Source of the DNA: Opisthorchis felineus
Taxonomy: Eukaryota; Platyhelminthes; Trematoda; Opisthorchiida; Opisthorchiidae
Length of the DNA stretch: 64,000 nt
Assembly (NCBI GenBank): GCA_004794785.1
Contig: SJOL01006496.1
Coordinates: 1,018,359 to 1,082,358 of the forward strand
Reading direction: 5' to 3'
The stretch's first letter is position 1, and each line of letters begins with the position of its first letter. The position numbers and the translations under genes are program-made. The notes under the pieces were generated by a model, which saw only the letters and a program-made list of their open reading frames with translations, was not told the DNA's origin and did not search any database. Below, piece by piece: positions 41,471-54,600 of the stretch.

Positions 41471-42815
41471 GACTCTTTTGTCATGACTTCTTTTGTGTTC
41501 AGCGCCACCTGCACTTCAAAATTAAGAAAACAGAATAGAGCAGCATTGTTCTGCCTACCTGTTTATCTTACTTTTACCTACATTCTCTATCCAAATAAGT
41601 CGAAGATGAGCAATTCCAATTTCTACTCGACATCATAACATATCAATGCACTATTTTTTCGCTGCGTTGTGTACCGAAAGCTCACCTTTTTATCTACTAA
41701 ACAACTTTTATAGATTTCACTATCCACCGAATTATACTTTATCTTGCTTAAGCTTTGCACCGTTTATATTACTTTCAAACTCACTTGGTTTTAGTTAATA
41801 TTCTCTCACACCGTTGACTTTTTTTACTTTCTATTTATACACGGTGAATATTTCATTAGTAAATTAGCGAAGTTACCCATTTTCTTTTGTTCGGGTTAGA
41901 GATCTCTGGGCAGGGCCCCCATCCTGGAGTTTCCTCATTGATATTATTGAAGTATTCTGCTGCAATACCTTATGCTATTGAGGGAAATGTTGCATCCGTA
42001 ATAACTTATACTTCATTGGTAGGTAATGAGACGCACTAAGGAGTTCTTACTGTGTATTATCCTGCTGGTGTATGATCAAGCGTAAAAGTTATGATCTCAT
42101 CAAATCAAAAGACAGCGAACCTGACACGTAGCATACTGTTGACCTGACTGGTACAGAAAATATGGAATCATCTGACATGTTTGGTAGAGTATGGTCAATG
42201 GATATCAAAACTCCGAATTGGCTTATACTGCCTGTTTCTTGTCTTCCCACTGTTTCACCGGAGAATTGTGGTCAATCATCGCTGTTGTACGGCCTCATCT
42301 TTTGCATATGCGATCTGCCTAGCTTAGCTTCTACTGGAGGTGTTTCGGTTCAAACTTCTGAGTACTTTTGAATGTTCTTTAAAGCCGAGACCAGTTGTCC
42401 TGTATTTGGCAAGAACAATGCGTATCAGGAAAGTGGTAGTGACACGTCACAGCACTAGTGATATGAGTGAGCAGGTGGTCAGGAACGATAAGGGATTTAA
42501 AGGTTGGTATGCTTGAACCAATAGCTAATTATTCTGGCACTTACATGGTGATGGGCAGGTTTCAGGCATTGACCTTGGCAATATGTCCCGCATAAAATGT
42601 GATGACGTGTGTGGTTTTACTTATTTGGTGTGTGGTGCACAGTAGTCGGGTCCGTAATATACATTTAAATACGATAAACCACTGAAAAGTTCCTATTCAG
42701 TCATAACGTACATGATTATGTAATTATAAGTTCAAAGGGGATTGAAGCAGTTCACTGAGTAGCTTATTTAGGCTCTACCTGCAGCCTCGGCGACAATCAC
42801 CAGTCAGCGGCGTCG

Positions 42816-42876
42816 TGTGATAGCTCAGGGGTTAAGGCGCGAACTTACTAACTAGATAGTCCGTGAGTCACCGATT
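42816..42876 (+). mobile_element. SINE tRNA-like head fragment
   Basis: tgatagctcaggggttaaggcgcgaacttactaac matches the A-box region of the SINE head. The body downstream is not recognisable. Confidence 0.5.
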
Positions 42877-45301
42877 GTACATATAAGGGTTGCCAGTGTA
42901 ACGTACCAAATCAGGTACCAAACGTAGACTAGGAATAGGGTTATAGCAACTCACCTAACCGTTTATGGAACCCGGATTTCCGAGTCCAGAGCAAGCGTTA
43001 CACTTTTAGTTTTCATATTCCATCCAAAGATCACACCCAGGTCCTGAGTGTACGTTTCTGCTGTGGTTGCCCTCAACTCAGTGTGTGCTGGCTATCGGCT
43101 GGACGCGAAACAATAAGAAGTTCATTATATTCGCAGGATTAATGGGACCCCATTTTCTACCGTCCATCGGTGAATGACACCTGCGTCACACTGGAAACTC
43201 GTGTTATCTTCCCTTGTGAGGGCTGTTCTGCATAGTTTCCACTCGTCGGCAAATGTGATCCATTTCGCGCTGATGATCACCAGATCAATAGCGTCTAGGA
43301 AGCGACGAAGTACCTACCTTGCGTTAATGTTCCTGTGGCTCACCTAGAGGAAGTGTCATTCATGTTTGTAGTCCGCACAGAAGTTTGGCAACCCAGCCAA
43401 AGAGGTGACCACTGGTTCCACACTTCTGAAGGGAGCATAGCAGGGAAACGTGATTAACTTAATTGGATGCTTCGAAAAAATAAGAAAAAACGAATGAATT
43501 ACGCACGATATAGGTGTTTTCAACCAATGACGATCGCGTTGGTGACGCGCAAACGTTTATATGCCAATTCTGCCTAGGCCGAAGGGGTCCTGCCGGTAGG
43601 CGTATCCCAATTTATCTTTTAACGATTTTTCCGAACAACTTGGGCAGGATTTTTGTCAATTTAACATACGCAACGATGATCCTATTAATCTTCTCCCTAC
43701 TGCCACACTCGTGACAGCCTTTTGCAATCTAACAACGTCCCGAAGGAGCGGACTGTCGGGTTTGCGATGATGAGAGCTAGTTTCCTTTTGAAAATATGTA
43801 TCCGTGAAACCAAACGAGTAACATGTGTCACAGCTTGAGTCTAATTTGTGTGATGTTCTCCCGTCTGTCGTGAAACTACGTTGGTGAAACAGGGAACGAA
43901 GACGGCGGCAAACACTGCGGCACCCGACACCCCTTCACCGCCCCCTGTGATCATTATGAACAGTGTGTCCTTCTTTCTAAGCATATCCGTTGCTTCCGCA
44001 CACACCTCTCCCTCAGATGCCTGCAGTGCAATCGAATCATACATCAAATGCTTATTTTTATACAACATCGCAGACTGACTTCTAGCTTCTGAGTAAATGG
44101 CATGAGTGTCAGTGGCAAAGCAAGGCCAACTGTGCAGTAACAGTCCGTTTTATCCGAGTTGGCTTTGTAGTAGTGTCGTTTTCCAATGTTGCCTAGAGGA
44201 CATGCATAATGCTGCACTAGATTCCCTCTTCTTGATGCGGACCAGTTTCATCTGAGCCTTACTACTCCATTACCTGAAACTCTCTTTCTTCGAAGGCGGT
44301 TTTCCACGGGTTCGAGATCAGCGCGATGCTGAAATAAATCGGCTGGCAAATCCATAGCCGTCCCCAGTTTCTTCGTGATTTTAAGTCTGCGTCGCTCATA
44401 AGCTTAACAACTCCAGTGGGTGAAACGCAGTTTCCGTTGTCCTGATTCTAACTTTCTAAAAGTTTTGATTGCACATGAATATACCGCGGACTAAATTACC
44501 GAACAAGCTTGCACCTATAGCTGAATCATCACTGTAATGTTCCCTGAAACATCAAACCTCAGTGAAATACACTCAAGCCCAAGGACGACTAGGGCTAAAT
44601 CTTGTACACAAATGTCAAAGTATTAACTGATGGTTGAAACCTCAGCCGAAGGAGCTTTCAAACAATTTCAAGCTGGCAGATATAGATGCATCTTCACGAC
44701 TGAGTACTTATTTTATCCGCGCTCATTTAGAATGCTGTTGCTTTGTGGGTAAAACGGGTGTCCTTTAGCGTTATATTTTTCCGATGTCACATTGGCTGAT
44801 TCAGCCGGACGCGTTGCGGAATAATGTAGGAAATAAACGCGATTCTGCTCATGGGGTCTACATTGTTTTTTGAGGTAAACCAAAGACTCCGAAAGACCGT
44901 ACTCCACACAAGAAGTCATTGGACATCAAGGCTCACAGAACTACTGTGGATCTTTTTGATTTAGATTCATTGGGTCTCCAATTTGACAAAAGTGCATCTA
45001 AGGGGCATAAGAAGGAAGAATATGTAGTTTTGTTATTATCTTTTAAGCACTGGCCACCAAAAAGACTTTAAAGCGTCTAAGCTGATGCAAATGCGTCTTC
45101 CGAACATGATCCGAGAATCTGGGGAGTCCCACGAGAAAGTTGTAGTCCTTTACATCGGATTAGTGAAGGGGATCCTAATGGATTTGGTCTTGTAAATGGA
45201 AAAGGTAAAGTGGCAGAGGGGGAGTGGAAAAGTAAGAAATGCAAAGGAAATTAGCCTGGCTTACTCCCGGATTTTTATCTTATCAAAGACTCAGAGAGTT
45301 G

Positions 45302-45509
45302 GCAATGTTTTGGAATGTAGGTAGCTCGGGTGAGCTGCTTGGTTGTTGGTCTGTTCGCCGAGATTGGCAGTTGGATTGCAAACGTTTCATCACCAACTGA
45401 GGTAACATCGTCAGTGCGGGGTTGACGATGTCACTGACGATGTCACCTCGAATGGTGATGAAACGTTTGCAATCCAACTGCCAAGCTCGGTGAACAGACC
45501 AACAACCAA
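45302..45509. repeat. Hairpin element: 78-bp inverted arms with 13-bp flanking direct repeats
   Basis: The left arm 45339-45416 (ttggttgttggtctgttcgccgag ... ggtaacatcgtcagtg) is the near-perfect reverse complement of the right arm 45432-45510 (cactgacgatgtcacctcg ... ctcggtgaacagaccaacaaccaa), around a 15-nt loop. The 13-mer actcagagagttg occurs directly before (45289-45301) and after (45510-45522), as a target-site duplication would. A pieces-of-LINE origin is possible, since the gctcggcgaacagacc motif also occurs near 1300. Confidence 0.7.
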
Positions 45510-48500
45510 ACTCAGAGAGTTGTCCTCTCACTTAAACCAGCGAATCTCACTCATAGTTCTGAGCGGCACAAGCAGTCTAAGAAACGAACTCGATGAATCT
45601 GGTCCAGTAGTAGATGGAAAACACCCAGAGGTGGTGGTAGCTTTGGCCAAAACGTGCCCTCTGTCGACACATATGCTTGGAAATTTCTCACTCCGACCAC
45701 AATCAGCTCAAGGCTGGTGGCACAGTATTTCATCGATGTGAAAATTACCTCCATTCACCATTTTCGTAGGCATTTTAGTGGAACAATGGTACAAAGAGAC
45801 ACTGAAGGCGCTAACTCACTTCCATAAATGTCTGCACCAGCAATAGGACTAGTGTCGTTTGCCCAAATCCAATGGCTTGTGGTAACCGCAAAATGGATAC
45901 GACTGGGTGCAGCGGACACCAAGAGGAGCTTCTTGTTTTGCGCGATTTCAGTCCGATATTGACTGACTTAGATGGAAATGTCAAAATTTCCGTTCAATTC
46001 ACCAGTCTAAGTTTCTGAAATACATGCCAGCTGGGGAGCCTTTAGATGCTCCACAATTGGGACAAAATAAATATTTGCACGGGTCTTTTCAGAGACCAAT
46101 TAAATCACACTCGGGGGAGCAAATCTCTCTTGGTCACACTGGTAAACTTCCTCACTGCCATTGCAAGGACTGGAACAATTCAGTGCCGGGTGTTCCTCTT
46201 TACTCGCATTTCAGTTTCATTAGTCATTCGGTTATTTAAAAAAAAACAGTGACAAAGGCAGTCCAATTTCACCCACCGCAGCCACTACAGCTCAAGTACT
46301 ACTTTATGTTACAATATGCTCTTTGGTTAGCTGGTTGCCAAGACGAGGTTCAGAAGCTAGCTCGGAAGCATCCTTCTCAGTTTAATCAGATGAAGTAACG
46401 TTGGTAATATGGACGGCAAATACATTGTATCGATTCACATTAGCATGACTGGTATACACGTGATGAGTAGTTTTATCGCAAACTTTGGTCCTAACACTTC
46501 TAAATTGATGAAAAATGTATACGGATTGCAGTTCAGCAAGCACTTCAGAGCTTTCACAATCAATTGCGTAAGAGTTGCTGCAGTACTTCCTTAAAAAAGT
46601 AACAGCCGCACGCTTCATCCCCTGAAACGGTAATGGGACGATTGATTCCGTTCCCACAGCGATCAGAATATCACCCATGCTGTCCGAAAAACGGGAACAA
46701 CCCATAGATACTCTCTCACCTCCAAGTCGCGCAATGGGCAATTCCGTGGTCTTGTATCAACCCGCTCCCCGCAATTCGTGTTGATCACAGCCCATTCGTC
46801 GTTCGAGTCACATTGTGCACCCATCATCCCACTTCCAAAAAATGGCACTCAGTTACCCCCTCCGAGGTATTCTCCAGTACCACGTCCTGTTGCTAGCTGG
46901 TTTCCCAAGGCTGCTGAGCCACCCACCATTGTTCATCCCACTCTCACCACCTCCACTCACTTCTACATCCCAGATTGTTGTTCTCACTCATTCAGGTCTT
47001 TCCCACCCACTGGCCCTGAACCAACCACATCCCACTCTTGTCTCACGTACCTGGCTGCGGACCACCACCTATTGGCTCTTACAGTTTGGCCAGTTAAGAT
47101 GGAACGAAAAGCTGACCCTTGCCGAAATGCGCCTACTCAACTCGCGGCCGCACGTATAATACGTCCTGCGGGTGGATGGCCTGGCTTCTTCAGCCTCCCG
47201 GAAATACCGCATTGAACGATTAGCACCTATTAACGATACCGTACATCGCTTTCACCTCCCACGAATGTACTCAGGGTGTATGCGCCTTTGCTCAATGTTC
47301 CCTCCCCTTAGCCGCACCCACCATCTGGAATCATCCATTTCATTTGGGGGTCATGACTCGAGCGCAGTGTTCAGGTCGCTCTCTGCTCGAAACAGGGTGT
47401 TTACCAGAAAATTTTCATCGGGTCAGAAATTCCTCTCCCTGCTCTTCGTTCTAGACAGTACACATAAAATGAATCGTCATCTGAGCGACATTAATCGGAC
47501 CCCGTTGCTCCCCACATCAGGGCAGCGAATGAGTTACTGACCACTGCAACACTATCCGACGCGCTTGACGTCTTCATTCTCCTATCCACTCAGTGGAAAT
47601 CCTACGGCTCAAATACTAAGGCCTTATGCGTCAACTCCCAGACCTTAGCAGAAAAAGGTTAATAATATGGTTGCTATTTTTGACTACGATTCAACCGCGT
47701 CCAACTAAGATTCCTCTATGTCGATTTGCCGACAATCGGCGCTGGCTCTCAGGTCCTAAAGAAGACCGATTTAGGCCACAATTATCTCCAGAACATGCGG
47801 ACCACTAGGATTTTATTTACGCTATACCACATCTAAGCAAATGACTAGGCCTCTTGAGCAATCATTTAGTACCAGCTTGGACCAGCTGTCGTCGTCACCC
47901 GCCGCAGCAACCCAAATGCTTGCGGAACTATATACTGAAGTATATACATGCGATCCCCCCTTCTTAGGACCTTCCATGCCTATGTACCTCAAGATCACCC
48001 ACCACAGTGCACTTTCCACTTTCCGGAAATCTAGGTATCCCCGGCCAGGTGCGACCTCTCAGACGATCCTCTGTCACATAGGGCATCCATCTAGAAATCC
48101 ATGGAGAGTGTGCGCTGCTCCGAACTACTCTCACCTGATCGTCTTCCACTCATTTTTCACGTCTGGCCTTCTCGGTACGACCTGGAGGCGAGCTATCGTG
48201 CATCTCATTTATAAATGAGGACGCCTCCATGACTCTCAACCATCCATCCATACCTCTTACTAATAAACCTTGTAATTTGATGACAGGCGTCATGGAAATC
48301 TCTTCCAACGTTTCCGCTTCCAGTAACCCTTGAAAGTTATTCAACGGGATTTCATCTCTCCTTCCTCCTGTCCAACCAATCCAATTATATTTTAATCCGA
48401 CATCACGAGGTTACTGCGCCAGTTTTGATTTTTCAAATAACTTTCACGTGGATCAGCGCAACAACCTCATCCGGAATTGGGGGAAGATTGCCATCAATGG

Positions 48501-50647
48501 CCCCCTCTCGCGCTGGCTGTCAGTCATTCTCACCAACTGAAAATCCAAAGCTTGACTCAAACGTTTGTTTTCAGCGTTTTCAAAACACCCGGCATAGTTT
48601 CCCAGGGATCAGTTCCTGCAGATTCCCTTCTCATATTCTTTATTAAAGCTCTGCTTTTCTTGGTATCGCCCGAATAATTGACACTGTTGTACACATATAA
48701 CCGCAAATTTTGGTTAACTTGCTTCGCCTTCTTACAGGAATCTTTTATTTCTGCTCCCTTTTGTTGCTTTCAACTACCTACAATAAAAACTAAATGGAGG
48801 TACAAAGCACGTACACATCCATTCACAGATATAGGTGGAATATATACCACCCCAACCTTCTCTTCAAGAATCCGCAAAGGTCAGGGAGCCTGGATGTCTG
48901 TTCGCCTCTACTGCATGTATAATCCCATGCGTCTTTTGAGGTTACATGATTGGTACATCCCAGATGTTTGATCGGTTGGTAATTGGTTCGTTCTCCGACC
49001 TCGGCAATTGACTTGTTCTCCCAGCTGGGTGAGTGGTTCCACCATTTCTGCTTCCGTTTATATAGTTTACTTAGCGTAGTTACTGAAAGCCACGTATTTG
49101 GTTGTTTGAAGATTGTCTGGCACACGATTTGGTTTTTCATCCTGGGATTGGTGTTGCGTTGTGGTCTGCTTGCCTCGCATCTGGTGGGTTCGTTGTTGAG
49201 CTTCCATTCAGTAGTTCCGTTCTTTCGTTCCCATCCATCCATTCTGTTTTCCTTGCGCGCTGCGCTCCAAAAGTCTTCATGCCTGATGATTGATGGATTA
49301 TATACCTACCTAATTATTTTTTTCTCACAACTTGATGGGGCATCCCGTTTCGGCTTCTGTGGCTCCTGACCAGCTCAGAGGTTGCTTTTTTCGTTTAATG
49401 CTATCTCCGTTTGATATTTTAGCACTACCGGAGGCCTATTTCATCCACCCATCTTCGGTCCATCGAACCTTAGAGCTTCTTAGGATCATAGTCTGGACAT
49501 TCCCCATTCTTTCTAGAACAGTGCGGTCAAGTTTGGAACACCTGGCCTGGGCACGATAAAGCAATATCGGAACCTGTTCATCAAAGAGCACTCAAGTTTG
49601 TTGCGTCCTTTCACCACCTGTCCTAATGAGGATGGCCACCTCAATCTAACAAAACCTCAAAAGTACGGGTACCCTCGTGACTGAACCCATTATAATAATT
49701 GTTCCACGTATGCCGCCACCTCACCGAATTATTTACCCCACCCAACAGCAGCCTCCGTGGCCGGAGGACCTACGTCCACCAGATAAGGCTAGCCCCGACA
49801 TCTGGTCGATTCTAATAGCTTTCTGAAACATACTTTGACGTACGTCAGCTATATTTGCTAAGAATGCTGGCGCACCGAAACCAACACTTAACCGGGTATT
49901 TTGCGAGCTCTTTCATCCAAAGCAGTGACCTTTTGGCTTCGTCAGATCAGGCAAGCTTGACTGTTTCCTTCTACCTCCTTCCGAATATCCACATCATTCT
50001 CTAGCACCTCTAAATCCTTCCACATTGCCGAACCCCATACCCCCCGCTGGGTTTTTTGCATGCGCAACTGTAATATATATATCCCATTCGTACTCTGCTA
50101 ATGCACCCCTACATTCTCTCTAGACGACTCGAGTGAGGCTGAATGCTTTTGGTCTTGAGTTTACCAGCTCAGATCTTCTCAGTTTACTGGCCGTTTGTAG
50201 ATTGCTTATTCTCACCCTAACGTCACAGTTATCCGTACAGTTTATATTCAACGGTTTCACTGGAATCCACTGGTTTCCATTTTATCGGACACAGTTACCG
50301 TACATTATCAACGATTGGGCTACAGTGCCTAGACATCTGGTTTCAGGCATTGATTTGTTTGCCACATAACAATTCGAAATATATTCCCAATGCTCAACCC
50401 TAGCAGATACCACTATAACGGTGCACACTACTGGCAAAGCATTTTAGCAGTGCTTGGGTGTCAAGGAGCCGTCCCCGCACCTGAAGCTTGGTATAAAAAT
50501 TTTGGAACCGCCTTGCATTGCCTGGCCAGTAAATAACTCCGTAATGAAGAGTGGTCCACCTTTCAATAGTAAATTCACTAAACCCAGTACCGCCAGTGAT
50601 GGCGAGAGATAACCGTTGGATTGGCACAATACCCTGAATGACGAAAA

Positions 50648-51232
50648 GTGCGTCCGTATGTCATTCGGACGGAGGACTCAGTGAGCACCTTTGTCGTGCA
50701 TTGTAAGAATGGACCAGAAGACACCACGAGGATAGGTGCCAAAAAGGATTTGGGTATCTGGCTCTCTTCAAACATGTTCTCCTCACTGCACAGTGAGAAA
50801 TCAGCCCAAAGGGCATTCGCCGTTCTACGAATGATTCGGCGCACCTTCACCCGTATTACTAGCACGGACTTCCAGATACTCTATGGGGCCTACGTCAGAC
50901 CGCTTCTTGAATACGCCAACCAAGTTGTCCACTCAGGGCGCACGAAGGACATAACCATCATTGAGCGTGTCCAGCGAGCTGCTACGAAAATGGTTGCCGG
51001 CCTTAAACCCGTGGGCTATGAAATGCGTCTCGCAGCACTTGATCTCTTTCCCCTCGAGTATCGCCGCCTCCGAGGAGATCTAATTCTTACTTATGCCCTG
51101 TATGAGCAAGGTTTGTTCAGCAGATTTTTCACCGTTGAGCCAGCAAACACACGGCGAGGACATGGTAAGAAGATTTTCAAGCTCAGAGCGAACACTTATA
51201 TCATTCAAATTTTTTCTCATTTCGTGCAGTAG
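50648..51232 (+). pseudogene. CR1-like reverse-transcriptase C-terminal region, longest open piece
   Basis: An open frame of 194 codons. About 30 residues precede [10 protein letters not shown], then the reverse-transcriptase thumb/C-terminal region with [20 protein letters not shown] and [13 protein letters not shown]. The frame shifts at about 51200, and the homologous end (AWNNLPPTVVHAPSRTHFKA, then LLDNFLCEA) continues in another frame to about 51323. It is a fragment of the LINE described above and cannot encode an active enzyme. Confidence 0.75.
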
Positions 51233-51337
51233 CTGCGTGGAATAACCTTCCTCCAACGGTCGTCCACGCTCCTTCTAGAACCCACTTCAAAGCACTATTA
51301 GACAATTTCTTATGCGAGGCCTAGTGCTGCCAAACAT

Positions 51338-51661
51338 ACTGCCTCACGCTGAGAGCTTAAAGGCAGTGCTACGCCCTTTTTACGCCTGCGCCTTTCAGAT
51401 GTACGATGGCCGCTGAACGACAGGAGCAAAACCAACCGGGGAAACTTGGGCAAAAGCCTCGATCTTGTGTATCAATCCGTTAATCCGTGACTGCGAATCC
51501 AAGCGCTGGCAAGCTTACTACCCCGCGCTGAGAGCTTAAAGGCAGTGCTACACCCTTTTTACGCTTGTGCCTTTCAGGTGCACGACAGCCGCTGAACTAC
51601 AAGAACGAGACCGGGAAGCTTGGGCGAAAGCCTCGATCCTATGTATCAATCCGTGAGTCTG
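51338..51661 (+). repeat. Tandem duplication of 179 bp at the LINE 3' end
   Basis: The run actgcctcacgctgagagcttaaaggcagtgctacgccctttttacgcctg...cctcgatcttgtgtatcaatccgt (from 51338) is repeated from 51517 (actaccccgcgctgagagcttaaaggcagtgctacacccttttt...cctcgatcctatgtatcaatccgt) at an offset of 179 bp. The second unit is shorter at its end. It is probably the LINE 3' untranslated region. Confidence 0.75.
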
Positions 51662-54600
51662 TGAGATGCGTTTTACTACATCACTTTGCCATTAGGTCGT
51701 AGCAATATAAAGCCTCGAATTCAAATTGTACTGGAGGCTCTTTTGGACCTATTAATTTAACAGTCTTTGAACAACGTATAGTTACGAGTTGCCATTATAG
51801 AAGGTCGCCATCAGCCACTCCTCGTTGGAATACTCTTTTCTGGCAATTGTGTATGGTTTTGTTGGACTCAGAAACCCGTGGGTAGATACCGAATTTTCTA
51901 CAAAAACTTGACTACATGGCTCAAAATATGATCAAATAATAGGCTTTATGGCAACATATAAGAGGGAGCCTCAGAATTCGGGTTGCGCTGACTATTTACA
52001 ATCCATATAACCCAAAATGACGGCATGCATTTCCAAAAATAAGTTAAGATATTTCGATTTATGGGCACAGATAATTCCGGCAATGAGCAAGCCCAAAATC
52101 GAGTTTTCTGCAGGTTCGTACAAACCACGGTGCCGGGTGTCCAGATTCGGGTTTTAAGAATAACCAAAAACCCCATAACAGGACAGCTATTCGAGGCACT
52201 CGCTTGCTGCACGAAGGAGAGTTTCCGTTGGAGTATGGAGAGAAACCAATTCACATACTCCGGAGGTGGTGAAAGAGGTCAAACCAGTGATTATTGTCCC
52301 ATTTGCAGATTACTGGAATGTGAGATCCTGCCGACGGAGGCAACGAGTGTACAATTTCCTGGAAACATTTGTTTTTTGCTTGTGCCAAGCACCCAAACTA
52401 CAATTTGGACAAGAACAGTGTGAAGCTGCACAAACCGTGGTGCTACGAAATTGCTTGAACAGTCCTCTTGCTAGAGATCCAACACTTGCCACGAGAGAAA
52501 GTTACTCGACTTGCGCAACAAAGTAGCAGTTTTCTCACGGCCAGTAATTCATGAGGTCTAACTCTCTGGCAACCAGATCACGAAGACTACCCATGATTGT
52601 GGGCAGTTTTGTGCACGCAAGATTACAAGTGCTTCACAACTGATGGCATCTCTCCGAAATCAAAAAATTGACCAGAAATACTGGCTGCTTTCCAAGTAGA
52701 GTATACGTCGCCCAAACTCTGACTCTCACATAATCCGCTGTTATCCTTATGGCACAACTCATCAGGGATATTCTGAGGCCTTGAGGCCATCTACATTGCC
52801 ATTATGGGCAGCGAGTTCAGGGAAAGGAGAACTGTGACTGTTTTTTTCAAGGGAAGAAGGTCAGAACCAAATAGATGAAGCTCACTGAGCGCACAAAATA
52901 GCCGACTCACTATGTGCCAAGGAGACAAGGCCCCTGAAAACCCCTGCCAGACTACTATAGAAGCCAAAGCTTCCCCGCTTGAAACATATGACCTTCGAGA
53001 GATTAACAACTTTAGTGTGTCCCTGCGTCCCATAGTGTGAAAAAGTGTGGCGAAAAGGAATAAATGCACAGGTCCGTCTTACGAAGTTATAGAAGCAGAA
53101 AACCAAGACATAATAATAGATTACAAACTTGGTCAGAACGTGTGAAAATTGCTTCAAACGCTACTTAACCTCGAGGTGCTAGTGACAACAAGGGCAACCA
53201 GATTATCAGTGTATACCAACTGTCGCAGCACAAAGTTGGGAATCTCGAAAGCTACTTGAACGATCTCTGAAATGTCAGCTCACACATTGAAGTCAGGATA
53301 CAGGCACCAAAAAGCCGCTCTTTGTAACTTGCGGCTTCTTTTAGCTGTAGTTATCTAAGTTCTATCGTGAGATGCATTGGCACCGTTCAAAACTTCACGA
53401 AACAAACATTTCCTGAGAAGCCAGCTGGGAATTCCAGCGGCCCCAAAGGCCAAATGCAGCCTCAGGAGAAGCTGACCATTGGAATTAATTAATCGTCTTG
53501 GTTCATGATATCCAAGACGAAATGTCCACCATCAACTGAGAAATACTTCATCAATAATAGTCGTAGAAAGTGTTACAGCTATGCTAGTCGTCCTAAGCCT
53601 TAGCAATTCAGAACTTTCCACCCCATTTTCTCAACTCCGTACACTGAAAAAAATAATTCCCCGATTCTGAACCTGAACTTTACAAATAAGCCGTGGTCAA
53701 AACGACTAAATACCCGATCCAGTTATGTTTCGATATCCACTTTGTTTATAGTTTACACTTACAGGATAGACAAAGCAAGCTTTAACCCCAAAACACAAAG
53801 ACTTACACATCGTTTAGGCTTTTTTTACGAACAAATATATGAAAAGTTTTAGACACAGAACCAGCTCATGACACCTAAAAACCTGCAGCAAGCTCTCCGG
53901 TTTATTAATAGTTTTCGCGTTTACAAACAAGATCATTAGGATCCCTGCCTATGAAAGTTGGAGTGGAAGCCAAACCTAAGGACGTACGGACAAGAGGGAC
54001 TGCTCACTGAGGCGTTACACGGAAAAACATGTTATACTGCATGAGGGAAATACGTTTATCTGCAATTTCCTAACACCGCGATTGTTCACGCTAACAAAAG
54101 AAACTGGTAGCATTAGTTTGTCATTTTACTAGCAACGAACCCGCAGTACTGCACAGGCACGTCAACTACTTTCAAAAGGTCAGCTAATAAGTTTCACAAA
54201 CTATTACATGTAAAAACACTCGAAACGACCTTAACGAAAACTGCAGAAACCTTAGTGGACTGCAGGAGTTTACGATCACTATACGGATAAGCTTGAAACG
54301 TGACAGGTCTTGCGTATATTGTTGTTTTGTATGCTTGAATTCTGCCGTATTTAGGAAGAAATTTTGCCTTCAATGGGAAAGTTTTGCTCTGCTAGGTCGT
54401 CCCTGGTAAAAGCTGTGTCAGCCAACCGTTCTTCATTACAGCTCTTGGTGCTTATCTTTCCAAGTGTTCTGCATTTTATCACAGAGCGTTCTTTTTCTCA
54501 TTGTCAGAAGCCAAGGTGCTGCACTTGTAAGCCTATATGTTCTTTTGCGGGTGGCCCAAAATCTTGAAGCTCCAAGGCCGCTGCACTTCTGGCAGGGACC

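Larger units (their letters stand above)
34273..45288. other. Intergenic region between KANK and the hairpin element
   Basis: About 11 kb with short open frames on both strands, none with a recognisable domain. Contains rearranged SINE pieces (36.5 kb), a SINE head (42.8 kb) and a possible LINE scrap (41.3 kb). Frames such as 43841-44078 overlap on both strands and look like chance. Confidence 0.55.
46780..51661 (+). mobile_element. Decayed CR1-like LINE, near full length, interrupted
   Basis: Reverse-transcriptase parts appear in order on one strand: 47841-48218 (AELYTEVYTCDPPF ... GLLGTTWRRAIVHLIYK), 48220-48400 with a damaged N-Y-R-P-I-S-L region, 48490-48640 (GPLSRWLSVILTN, then a broken [10 protein letters not shown] region), and 50735-51330 ([60 protein letters not shown]). 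The last is the typical CR1 C-terminus. Many stops and shifts make it dead. The segment 46780-47215 (Pro-rich open frame) may be its 5' part. About 48690-50640 does not resemble the element and looks inserted. Confidence 0.65.

Noticed and set aside
45283..45741. Open frames on both strands over the hairpin element
   Set aside because: They arise from the inverted repeat itself, mirror each other and carry no domain.
46778..47215. Pro-rich 145-codon frame as an independent gene
   Set aside because: No domain is recognisable and it is followed in the same orientation by decayed CR1-like reverse transcriptase, so it is more likely the 5' part of that element.
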